Below, piece by piece: positions 1 to 6,527 of a DNA stretch of 13,318 bases. How positions within the stretch are numbered: the stretch's first letter is position 1; every line of letters starts with the position of its first letter. The notes under the pieces are model-generated. The model saw only the letters and a list, made by a program, of their open reading frames with translations. It did not search any database and was not told the DNA's origin. Both the position numbers and the translations under genes were made by a program. The DNA is taken from NCBI GenBank assembly GCA_902775075.1, contig CACYKX010000116.1:1-13318 (forward strand). The letters run 5' to 3'. The stretch is from an uncultured Prevotellaceae bacterium. Its GTDB lineage: Bacteria > Bacteroidota > Bacteroidia > Bacteroidales > Bacteroidaceae.

Positions 1-167
1 CTCTGAGCATTTTTTCTTTCTCTTGTGTTGGCACCAATGCTTGTTCCGCAACGAAGCAACTGTTTTGACATGACGTATTCTGACTTTTGTTCCGTCAGAT
101 ATTTATAGCAGTTTACTATCCTTATCGCGAAGTCTCGACTCTTTAACTGTATTCTTTGCTCTTCCAT
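1..167 (-). CDS. Four-helix-bundle protein (S23/IVP family), 3'-truncated by window edge
   Basis: Reading the minus strand from the ATG at 167-165 gives 55 open codons with no stop before the window edge. The peptide runs MEEQRIQLKSRDFAIRIVNC, then a YKYLTE segment, then MSKQLLRCGTSIGANTRE. The last stretch is the hallmark of the 23S rRNA-intervening-sequence (IVP) four-helix-bundle family, whose members are about 115-130 residues, so roughly the N-terminal half is present. The biochemical role of the family is unknown. Its members occur inside 23S rRNA genes of some bacteria and as free genes in Bacteroidota, and Avd of diversity-generating retroelements has a similar fold. No reverse transcriptase or variable repeat is visible here. 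An in-frame ATG at 194-192 would add nine residues; I prefer 167 because it matches the usual short lead-in of the family. The gene follows the HAD gene on the same strand after a 311-bp gap. Confidence 0.82.
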   Translation of the reverse strand, partial: MEEQRIQLKSRDFAIRIVNCYKYLTEQKSEYVMSKQLLRCGTSIGANTRERKNAQ

Positions 168-212
168 AGACAAGACGTTAACTTGCTTAATCATTTCCGA
201 CAAGGCAAATTG

Positions 213-256
213 TCAACTATAAATTATCAACTATCAACTATCAATTATCAATTATC
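213..256. repeat. Heptanucleotide tandem repeat, consensus TCAAYTA
   Basis: Six consecutive 7-base units are visible: TCAACTA, TAAATTA, TCAACTA, TCAACTA, TCAATTA, TCAATTA, followed by a partial TC. The period of seven is not a multiple of three, which argues against a coding role. The array lies 46 bases upstream of the IVP start codon, so it would sit in that gene's leader or promoter region. Whether it occurs elsewhere in the genome cannot be seen from this window. Confidence 0.9.
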
Positions 257-377
257 TGTGGTTTGGTTTTGGCAACGCCTACGGCATCGTCAACTTTGGG
301 GAGCTGACGACTTTGGGAAGGGTTTTTCGTTGCATGTATACATTAAAAGTTCGTATGCGCGCGAAAAATATTGTGCG

Positions 378-411
378 CAAAGATACAAATTAAATATAAC
401 ATAAGGACAAA
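378..411 (-). promoter_or_regulatory. Candidate Bacteroidota-type promoter for the IVP gene
   Basis: On the minus strand TATCTTTG (385-378) matches the Bacteroidota -7 consensus TAnnTTTG. A TTTG (411-408) lies 22 bases upstream, where the -33 element is expected (usual spacing about 19-21, so slightly long). Transcription would start near 371 and give a leader of about 200 bases that includes the heptad repeat. The -33 element lies inside the arm of the stem-loop at 404-438, so terminator and promoter would overlap. Confidence 0.4.
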
Positions 412-438
412 AAAGATATAAAAATCTTTGTTTGTCCT
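404..438 (-). terminator. Candidate terminator of the lysS-gpsA-pgi-HAD cluster
   Basis: AGGACAAAAAAGAT (404-417) and ATCTTTGTTTGTCCT (424-438) are inverted repeats with a single bulged base and a 6-base AT loop. The hairpin begins about 40 bases after the HAD stop codon on the minus strand. The following minus-strand sequence is AT-rich (TATGTTATATTTAA) but not a clean T-run, and the stem is AT-rich, so termination strength is uncertain. Confidence 0.45.
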
Positions 439-478
439 ATTAAATGATGAAAACTATTGTAAAAAGGGGTGACGATGC

Positions 479-1204
479 TCAGGCTATTTGGTTGCGGATG
501 GTGGACCAGCGGTCGGAGAGGGCCTGAAGGGAGGGGAGGACGAGGTTGGCACCTTCGTCGAGGAGGACTTGGTCGGGGAGGGGCCCGGTGTTGCAGGCGA
601 TGGTGAAGGCTCCTGCACTGACGGCGGAGCGCACGCCGAGGGGGGCGTTCTCAACGACCATGGACTCGTCGGGGCGCACGCAGGCCTTGTGCATGGCCAT
701 GAGGTAGGGCTCGGGATGGGGCTTGCCGTAGGTGACATCGAAACCGGTGACCATGAGGTCGGAATGGAAGATGCCGGGGTAGTCGCGATTGAGGCGCGAG
801 AGAAGGCTGTGCTGGGCACTGCCGGTGACGAGGACAATCTGGAAACCGTCGGCACGAATCTGCTGCAGAAGGGTTAGGGCACCAGGCATGGGCTGAGCCT
901 CGGGTAACTGGTTGTAATACTCGCATTTACGGGCGTAGATGCGATCGACCTCCTCGTGGGTGGTGGGGCGGCCCCAATGCTTGCGTGTGAAGATGTCGAT
1001 GGTGGAGAAGCCGGTGCGGCCCTCGTGCATGAAGACGTCGTGACGAGTTATGCCGAGACCGAAGTCATCGGAGGCCTTGGCCCATGCCTCGGCGTGGTGG
1101 GGCATGGAGTCGTAGAGGACTCCGTCCATATCAAAGAGAACGGCTTTGGGGCAAAATTCCCCAAAGCCGTTTTTACCTTTATATTTTAGAATTGCTTCTA
1201 TCAT
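479..1204 (-). CDS. HAD-superfamily hydrolase, beta-phosphoglucomutase-like subfamily
   Basis: This 241-residue cytosolic phosphatase or phosphomutase belongs to HAD subfamily IA. Motif I is FDMDGVLYDS with nucleophile D25 and acid/base D27. A mostly helical cap follows (about 34-105). Motif II is VLVTGS with T127, motif III is K161 in GKPHPEPY, and motif IV is VVENAPLGV with E185-N186, where many relatives have E-D. The substrate cannot be read from the sequence; sugar phosphates are likely given the subfamily and its position behind pgi. The ATG at 1204 lies two bases after the pgi stop, so translation is probably coupled. No later start is usable, because the next Met lies inside motif I. 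The gene is strikingly GC-rich (about 65-68% in the 60-base lines I counted, against about 48% in a pgi line). Its first 16 residues contain a perfect inverted repeat. Both features are unlike its neighbours. Confidence 0.87.
   Translation of the reverse strand: MIEAILKYKGKNGFGEFCPKAVLFDMDGVLYDSMPHHAEAWAKASDDFGLGITRHDVFMHEGRTGFSTIDIFTRKHWGRPTTHEEVDRIYARKCEYYNQLPEAQPMPGALTLLQQIRADGFQIVLVTGSAQHSLLSRLNRDYPGIFHSDLMVTGFDVTYGKPHPEPYLMAMHKACVRPDESMVVENAPLGVRSAVSAGAFTIACNTGPLPDQVLLDEGANLVLPSLQALSDRWSTIRNQIA
1139..1171. repeat. Perfect 13-bp inverted repeat inside the 5' end of the HAD gene
   Basis: AACGGCTTTGGGG (1139-1151) is exactly complementary to CCCCAAAGCCGTT (1159-1171), with a 7-base loop between them. 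Read on the plus strand it looks like a textbook intrinsic terminator, because the right arm runs into TTTTT and then an AT-rich tract. Read on the minus strand (the sense of pgi and HAD) the stem starts 36 bases after the pgi stop and encodes HAD residues 12-22, with only a weak T-rich tail. It may act as an attenuator between pgi and HAD or as a terminator of antisense transcription. Confidence 0.8.
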
Positions 1205-1206
1205 TA

Positions 1207-2568
1207 TTACTTCTCTTTAGCAAGACGCTCCTGAATAGCTTTGCTTTCAGCCTCATAACCAGGTTTGTTGAGAAGAGCGAACATATTCTTCTTGTAAGCC
1301 TCTACACCTGGCTGGTTGAATGGGTTAACTTCCTCAAGGAGACCGCTGATACCACAAGCTTTCTCGAAGAAGTAGATGAGCTGACCGAGGTAATACTCGT
1401 TGAGTGATGGAACGCTGATGCGGATGTTAGGAACACCACCATCTACGTGAGCCAAACGAGTACCAAGCTCTGCCATCTTGTTGACATCGTCTACGCGCTT
1501 GCCGGCAAGGAAGTTCAAACCGTCAAGGTTTTCCTCATCGTGTGGGAAGTCAAGTTCGCGGTTTGGCTTCTCTACAGAGATAACGGTCTCGAAGATAGAA
1601 CGCTCACCTTCCTGAATCCACTGACCCATAGAGTGAAGGTCGGTAGTGAAGTCGCAAGCTGCAGGGAAGATACCCTTCAAGTCCTTACCCTCGCTCTCAC
1701 CATAAAGCTGCTTCCACCATTCAGCGAAGTAGTGAAGTTTTGGCTGGAAGTTGGCAACGATCTCAATCTTCTTGCCAGCCTGTGTGTACAAGCCCTGACG
1801 AACAGCAGCATATTGAGCAGCTGGGTTCTCAGCGAAAGCTACATCTTTGCCACACTGCTTCTCCATGTCGGCAGCACCCTTAACGAGAGCCTTAACATCG
1901 AAACCTGCGCAAGCGATAGGTAACAAACCTACCGGAGTAAGAACAGAGAAACGACCACCAACATTGTCTGGAATGATGAAACTCTTGTAACCTTCCTTGT
2001 CTGCACAAGTACGAGCAGCACCCTTCTTGGCGTCGGTTACGGCAACGATAACGTCCTTAGCCTCTGCCTTGCCACGCTGAGCCTCACACTGCTTCTTGAG
2101 TAAACGGAATGTGAGGGCAGTCTCTGTAGTGGTACCAGACTTAGAAATGTTGATAACACCAAACTTCTTGTTCTTGAGATACTCTGTGAGCTCTGCAAGG
2201 TAATCCTCACCGATGTTGTTTCCTGCGAACAGAATTGTAGGGTTCTTTGTGTCATCGTTTACGAGCCAAGCAAAAGCATTGCTTAGGGCTTCGATTACGG
2301 CACGAGCACCAAGATAACTACCACCAATACCTGCTACAACTACAACCTCGCATTTCTCACGAAGAGTGTTGGCACATGCCTGAATCTCATCGAGAAACTC
2401 AGGGGTGATAGAAGATGGCAAGTGAAGCCATCCCAAGAAATCGTTACCTGCACAGGTGCCATTCTCTAGAGCTTCCTGAGCAGCATTTACTTTTGATTCA
2501 TACGCTTCAACGGCGCCAGCATTAAGGAACTGGGCTGCCTTTGTGATGTCTAAGCTGATATTTTCCAT
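1207..2568 (-). CDS. pgi: Glucose-6-phosphate isomerase
   Basis: This enzyme interconverts glucose 6-phosphate and fructose 6-phosphate in the cytosol, serving glycolysis and hexosamine and wall-sugar supply. The 453-residue length matches the short bacterial type (about 450, as in Bacillus) rather than the 550-residue type. Visible signatures are [11 protein letters not shown] (80-90), the phosphate-binding SKSGTTTET (142-150), signature 1 [14 protein letters not shown] (201-214), YGESEGKD with catalytic E291, H312 in LHSMGQW, and signature 2 ending [10 protein letters not shown] with catalytic K426. It lies 20 bases after gpsA and two bases before the HAD gene, in the middle of the cluster. 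No separate promoter is evident. Codon use looks like that of a well-expressed gene, and nothing is missing. Confidence 0.97.
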   Translation of the reverse strand: MENISLDITKAAQFLNAGAVEAYESKVNAAQEALENGTCAGNDFLGWLHLPSSITPEFLDEIQACANTLREKCEVVVVAGIGGSYLGARAVIEALSNAFAWLVNDDTKNPTILFAGNNIGEDYLAELTEYLKNKKFGVINISKSGTTTETALTFRLLKKQCEAQRGKAEAKDVIVAVTDAKKGAARTCADKEGYKSFIIPDNVGGRFSVLTPVGLLPIACAGFDVKALVKGAADMEKQCGKDVAFAENPAAQYAAVRQGLYTQAGKKIEIVANFQPKLHYFAEWWKQLYGESEGKDLKGIFPAACDFTTDLHSMGQWIQEGERSIFETVISVEKPNRELDFPHDEENLDGLNFLAGKRVDDVNKMAELGTRLAHVDGGVPNIRISVPSLNEYYLGQLIYFFEKACGISGLLEEVNPFNQPGVEAYKKNMFALLNKPGYEAESKAIQERLAKEK

Positions 2569-2588
2569 TATACTATGTAATAATTTTA

Positions 2589-3587
2589 TTAACGGAACGA
2601 GTCCGTCAGAAGTTTAATTTCTATTTGTGGATTGATGCGCTCGTAAAGAATGTTGTAGACGGCATCGAGAATTGGCATGTTCACATGCATGTGGCTGTTG
2701 ATTTCTTTCATACACTTTGTACCGAAATAGCCTTCGGCAATCATCTCCATCTCGATCTGTGCACTCTTCACGGAGTAGCCTTTGCCTATCATCGTACCGA
2801 ATGTACGATTGCGCGAGAAATTACTGTATCCTGTCACCAATAGGTCGCCAAGATATACGCTGTCGTAGATGCTTCGCTCTATCGGATGTACTGCATTGAG
2901 GAATCTGTTCATCTCTTGTACTGCATTCGACATGAGAACTGCCTGAAAGTTGTCGCCATATTTGAGTCCGTTGCAGATACCTGCTGCGATGGCATACACA
3001 TTCTTGAGTACAGAAGAATATTCGATTCCTATCACATCACTCGAGGTCTTGGTCTTGATGTAACCGGAGGTCAGTACGTTGGTAAAGGCTTTGGCCTTAT
3101 CCAAGTCGCTGCATCCTACGGTGAGATAACTGAGTCGCTCCAATGCTACCTCCTCGGCATGAGAAGGGCCACCGATGCAGGCTAAGTTCTCGTAAGGTAC
3201 ATCATATACCTGATGGAAATATTCCGAACATGCTAAGTTCTCATCAGGAACGATACCCTTGATGGCAGTAACGATAAACTTATCATGCAATCCCCGTTTT
3301 AATTTCTTAAGATGGTTCTTGAGATAAGGGGATGGCGTTACGAATACCAAAGTATCATATGCCTCAACGATGCGATTGATATCGCTTGAGAAGAAGATCT
3401 CGTCGACATTGAATCTCGCAGAGGTAAGATAGGCAGGGTTATGGCCGAGTCGTTTGAAGTCTTCGATTCGGTCGTCGCGACGCATATACCAACCAATGTG
3501 ATGGGTATGCCCCACAATAATCTTGGCAATGGCGGTAGCCCAACTACCGCCACCTATAATAGCTATCTTACCGATATTATAATCCAT
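2589..3587 (-). CDS. gpsA: NAD(P)H-dependent glycerol-3-phosphate dehydrogenase
   Basis: GpsA reduces dihydroxyacetone phosphate to sn-glycerol 3-phosphate, the backbone for phospholipid synthesis, in the cytosol. The 332-residue protein is of normal length. The N-terminal Rossmann fold has the dinucleotide motif [13 protein letters not shown] (11-23). Conserved substrate-site elements follow: K110 in [14 protein letters not shown] (139-148), catalytic K195 in [11 protein letters not shown], and the family signature [18 protein letters not shown] (247-264), which carries the Ser-Arg-Asn that contacts substrate. The EGYFGTK segment near 285-291 is also typical. The start at 3587 leaves 26 bases to lysS, and an ATG seven bases upstream is out of frame. 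The lysS-gpsA-pgi order suggests one transcript linking translation, lipid backbone and sugar-phosphate metabolism. Confidence 0.96.
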   Translation of the reverse strand: MDYNIGKIAIIGGGSWATAIAKIIVGHTHHIGWYMRRDDRIEDFKRLGHNPAYLTSARFNVDEIFFSSDINRIVEAYDTLVFVTPSPYLKNHLKKLKRGLHDKFIVTAIKGIVPDENLACSEYFHQVYDVPYENLACIGGPSHAEEVALERLSYLTVGCSDLDKAKAFTNVLTSGYIKTKTSSDVIGIEYSSVLKNVYAIAAGICNGLKYGDNFQAVLMSNAVQEMNRFLNAVHPIERSIYDSVYLGDLLVTGYSNFSRNRTFGTMIGKGYSVKSAQIEMEMIAEGYFGTKCMKEINSHMHVNMPILDAVYNILYERINPQIEIKLLTDSFR

Positions 3588-3613
3588 ATTGCATTTTTTA
3601 CTCGAGCACGAGG

Positions 3614-5344
3614 TTAAGCCTGTGCCTTGTCAATCCATGCCTGAATATCATCTACAGAAGGTTTTTCGTAACCAAGTTTGTATTTCTTGTTGATTTCTCC
3701 AATCTTCTGCTGTAAGCCCTGAGCCTTTTCATTCTTGATGTCGCTGATGAGGTTGAAACCTGCCTTGCGTAATACGTAAACCCAGTCCTCCGGAACACCG
3801 ATCTCTGCCCATTCCTTGATAGAACTCTGAGGCATCTTGGCTTCTGGCTTCATCTGTGGGAAGAGCATTACTTCCTGAATGTATTCCTTACCTGTCATCA
3901 ACATGGTGAGGCGGTCGATACCGATACCGATACCTGATGTTGGAGGCATACCATACTGCAGAGCGCGAAGGAAGTCTTGGTCGATGATCATGGCCTCGTC
4001 GTCACCCTTGTCGGCAAGTTTCATCTGTTCGATGAAACGCTCCTCCTGATCAATAGGGTCGTTCAACTCTGAGTAAGCATTTGCACATTCCTTACCATTG
4101 ATCATAAGCTCGAAGCGCTCGGTCAAACCTGGTTTAGAGCGATGCATCTTGGTAAGTGGAGACATCTCGACAGGATAGTCTGTGATGAATGTTGGCTGGA
4201 TGAAGGTGCCTTCGCAGAATTCACCGAAGAGTTCATCGATAAGTTTACCCTTACCGAAGGTCTCGTCAACTTCCATACCCTTTGAGAGACAGAATGCGCG
4301 GATTTCGTCTTCTGTCTTGCCATTGCAATCGAAACCTGTCTTTTCCTGAATAGCTTCCAAGATAGGGAGACGACGGAATGGTGCCTTGTAGCTGATGACC
4401 TTGCCATCTTCGTATTCTACCTCAGGTTTGCCGTTGACAGCAACACAGATGGTCTCGAGCAACTTCTCTGTGAAACTCATCATCCAGTTATAGTCTTTGT
4501 AAGGAACATAGAGCTCCATACAAGTAAACTCTGGGTTGTGGTTCTTGTCCATACCCTCGTTGCGGAAGTTCTTTCCGATCTCGTATACACCATCGAAACC
4601 ACCAACGATAAGACGCTTCAGATAAAGCTCTGTAGCGATACGCATATACATATCGATGTTGAGGGCGTTGAAATGAGTGATGAATGGACGTGCACTCGCT
4701 CCACCGGCGATAGACTGAAGAATAGGGGTTTCAACCTCTGTGTAGCCTTGCTCGTCGAAGAATTTACGCATCGTGCGAAGTACTGTTGCACGCTTCAGGA
4801 AGGTATCCTTTACGCCATCGTTGACCACGAGGTCTACATAACGCTGACGGGCGCGCATCTCTGGGTCGTCGAACTTATCGTAAGCGACACCATCTTTATA
4901 TTTTACGATAGGGAGCGGCTTCAAACTCTTGCTTAAGAGTGTGAGCTCTTGAGCATGAACGCTAATTTCGCCGGTCTGAGTCTCGAAGACGAAACCTTTC
5001 ACACCGATGAAGTCACCAATATCGAGTAATTTCTTGAAAACTTTGTTGTATAAATCTTTATTCTCGTCTGGACAAATGTCATCACGAGTGATATAAACCT
5101 GAATTCTACCCTTAGAATCCTGAAGCTCTACAAAGCTGGCCTTACCCATCACACGACGGCTCATCATACGGCCTGCTATGACTACTTCACGCTTCTCATC
5201 TGCTTTGAACTGTTTTTTGATATCTACGCTGTATGCGTTGGTTGGATACTCAGCAGCAGGATATGGATCGATACCCATATTGCGCAGTTCTTGGAGACTC
5301 TGTCTACGGACAATCTCCTGTTCACTTAACTCTAAAACGTTCAT
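3614..5344 (-). CDS. lysS: Lysyl-tRNA synthetase, class II, with C-terminal extension
   Basis: LysS charges tRNA-Lys with lysine. The N-terminal OB-fold anticodon-binding domain covers about 50-150 (VVIAGRMMSRRVMGKASFVE near 54-73). The class II catalytic core follows, with motif 2 at 258-279 (FRNEGMDKNHNPEFTCMELY) and motif 3 GIGIGIDRLTML at 471-482, whose R478 contacts ATP. A typical bacterial LysRS ends about 20 residues after motif 3. This protein continues to residue 576 with an extra segment of about 70 residues (from about 505) containing GVPEDWVYVLRKAGFNLISD and helices. The extension resembles the helix-hairpin-helix C-terminal domain seen in Bacteroidota LysRS and, more distantly, the RNA polymerase alpha C-terminal domain. 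It is the first gene of the cluster, with a promoter element at 5378-5385 and a leader of about 28 bases. Confidence 0.97.
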   Translation of the reverse strand: MNVLELSEQEIVRRQSLQELRNMGIDPYPAAEYPTNAYSVDIKKQFKADEKREVVIAGRMMSRRVMGKASFVELQDSKGRIQVYITRDDICPDENKDLYNKVFKKLLDIGDFIGVKGFVFETQTGEISVHAQELTLLSKSLKPLPIVKYKDGVAYDKFDDPEMRARQRYVDLVVNDGVKDTFLKRATVLRTMRKFFDEQGYTEVETPILQSIAGGASARPFITHFNALNIDMYMRIATELYLKRLIVGGFDGVYEIGKNFRNEGMDKNHNPEFTCMELYVPYKDYNWMMSFTEKLLETICVAVNGKPEVEYEDGKVISYKAPFRRLPILEAIQEKTGFDCNGKTEDEIRAFCLSKGMEVDETFGKGKLIDELFGEFCEGTFIQPTFITDYPVEMSPLTKMHRSKPGLTERFELMINGKECANAYSELNDPIDQEERFIEQMKLADKGDDEAMIIDQDFLRALQYGMPPTSGIGIGIDRLTMLMTGKEYIQEVMLFPQMKPEAKMPQSSIKEWAEIGVPEDWVYVLRKAGFNLISDIKNEKAQGLQQKIGEINKKYKLGYEKPSVDDIQAWIDKAQA

Positions 5345-5349
5345 AATCT

Positions 5350-5363
5350 AATTTTCGAAAATT
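5350..5363. promoter_or_regulatory. 14-bp palindrome in the lysS leader
   Basis: AATTTTCGAAAATT is a perfect palindrome. A second one, GAAAATTTTC (5357-5366), overlaps it. Both lie between the lysS -7 element and its start codon, so they could form an operator or a leader hairpin. AT-rich palindromes of this size can also arise by chance, and no regulator is encoded nearby. Confidence 0.25.
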
Positions 5364-5377
5364 TTCTATTCTAGGTG

Positions 5378-5385
5378 CAAAGTTA
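5378..5385 (-). promoter_or_regulatory. lysS: -7 promoter element of lysS
   Basis: On the minus strand TAACTTTG matches the Bacteroidota -7 consensus TAnnTTTG and lies 33 bases before the lysS ATG. I do not find a clear TTTG -33 element at the right spacing. The 79-bp gap to the upstream acetyltransferase gene shows no strong terminator, so some read-through into lysS is possible. Confidence 0.55.
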
Positions 5386-5423
5386 CGAAATTATTCTGAA
5401 AGCGCCACCTATTTTATCCTAAA

Positions 5424-6527
5424 TTATATCTTGATAAGGATTTTCTTGTGGAAGAGTAGGAGGGCCAGAATGATGTGGATGCTTAGGAAAACCGTGGCAT
5501 AGGCGACACTTGCCCAGTATCCATTGGTAATCCACAGGTGTAGGTTTCCGAATATTTGGTCTTTGATACCTGTGCTTCCGAAGAGTATGGCGAGGAGTTC
5601 GCTGACGAGATATAGAAACAGGGGGTTGGTGCCGAAGGCGATACTCAGGGCTTGAAGTGGATATGAGTTGGTGTTACTCTTCTTTGCTCTGTCGATGATG
5701 TATACTAGGATTCCCCATAGAAGTGTTCCTATCCCGCAAGTTATCAAGGCGTAGGTCGGACTCCAAATGCGCTTGTTGATAGGTAATAGTGGTGTAAATA
5801 AACTTCCTATTACGATCAGAGCAACTCCTGATAGGACGAGAATCATGGTTCGTTGGTTCTTGTATTTGTCGATGGTGGCGGATATGAAGAACCCAAGAAG
5901 TGTGTTGGCGATGGACGGAAGGGTGGAAAGTATGCCTTCCGGGTCGACAGGACTCTTATGGTATAAGTGGTCGTAGCCGAGGGTGGAGAGGTCGACTCGC
6001 GCAAGTATGTTCGTAGCCGAATCGTAGTTATAACCGCCATAACATAGTATCAAACCGGAATAGACAACGAGTATACCGATGATGCAACCGATGATTCCAT
6101 TGATAGAACCGAAATAGGTCTTACAGGTAAGAATGATCACGGTGGCAAATCCATAGCAGATGCTTATACGTTGCATGACGCCCATGATACGTAGATGAGC
6201 AAAGTCGAAGGGCCTTCCGTCGCATGCGATATCAAACCAGTTGATGAACATTCCTATCAGAAAAAGTAGGACTGTTCGTTTAGCAACCTTCTTGAAAATA
6301 TTCTTCGACCAAATGAATTCCGACTTCCTCAGACTGAGATAGCATGAAGCTCCCATGATGAAAAGGAAGAACGGAAAGACGAGGTCGGTGAGCGTGAGTC
6401 CATTCCATTTGGAATGCTTGAGTTGTGAAAATATTTCATTGCCAGCCCCATTGTTGACGAATATCATCAACATGACTGTTAATCCTCTGAAAACATCGAG
6501 GCTGACCAGACGTTTGTTTTGTATCAT
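5424..6527 (-). CDS. HGSNAT-like membrane acetyltransferase (COG4299/NagX family, DUF1624/DUF5009)
   Basis: This 367-residue polytopic membrane protein has about ten hydrophobic segments (near 8-26, 47-66, 84-98, 114-134, 143-163, 200-218, 228-247, 256-278, 295-316 and 340-360). It resembles human heparan-alpha-glucosaminide N-acetyltransferase: RLVSLDVFRGLTVM at the N-terminus, FVNNG (23-27), and KHSKWNGLTLTDLVFPFF (37-54), in which H38 aligns with the catalytic His269 of HGSNAT and N25 probably with Asn258. Further conserved segments are IMGVMQRISICYG (114-126), VDPEGILSTLPSIAN (194-208), NKRIWSPTYAL (251-261) and GTNPLF (299-304). HGSNAT moves the acetyl group of cytosolic acetyl-CoA across the membrane onto terminal alpha-glucosamine. 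The same chemistry at the inner membrane is inferred here, not shown. Its ATG overlaps the stop codon of the GH89 gene (ATGA), implying coupled translation. An older annotation for such proteins is NagX or a putative transporter. Confidence 0.85.
   Translation of the reverse strand: MIQNKRLVSLDVFRGLTVMLMIFVNNGAGNEIFSQLKHSKWNGLTLTDLVFPFFLFIMGASCYLSLRKSEFIWSKNIFKKVAKRTVLLFLIGMFINWFDIACDGRPFDFAHLRIMGVMQRISICYGFATVIILTCKTYFGSINGIIGCIIGILVVYSGLILCYGGYNYDSATNILARVDLSTLGYDHLYHKSPVDPEGILSTLPSIANTLLGFFISATIDKYKNQRTMILVLSGVALIVIGSLFTPLLPINKRIWSPTYALITCGIGTLLWGILVYIIDRAKKSNTNSYPLQALSIAFGTNPLFLYLVSELLAILFGSTGIKDQIFGNLHLWITNGYWASVAYATVFLSIHIILALLLFHKKILIKI

Larger units (their letters stand above)
168..478. 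other. Non-coding region between the HAD gene and the IVP gene
   Basis: I find no convincing gene in these 311 bases. They contain a heptad tandem repeat (213-256), two near-identical short segments around GACTTTGGGAA (about 289-302 and 306-319), a candidate minus-strand promoter (378-411) and a stem-loop just past the HAD stop (404-438). An open frame at 156-404 on the plus strand exists only because the heptad repeat reads as a repeated peptide, and it overlaps the start of the IVP gene. The arrangement suggests the long 5' leader of the IVP transcript. Confidence 0.6.

Noticed and set aside
1..167. Diversity-generating retroelement suggested by the Avd-like fold of the IVP protein
   Set aside because: No reverse transcriptase, template repeat or variable repeat is visible, and the sequence matches ordinary IVP proteins better.
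213..256. Possible CRISPR-like array
   Set aside because: Units are seven bases with no spacers and no cas genes; it is a simple tandem repeat.
156..404. 82-codon plus-strand open frame with an internal peptide repeat
   Set aside because: The peptide repeat is a by-product of the 7-base DNA array, the frame has no family resemblance, and it overlaps the start of the IVP gene on the other strand.
488..877. Long Gly/Glu-rich open frame antisense to the HAD gene, and a Ser/Pro-rich sense-strand frame at 484-855
   Set aside because: GC-rich DNA lacks stops in alternate frames; the HAD frame shows all four catalytic motifs and these frames show low-complexity composition only.
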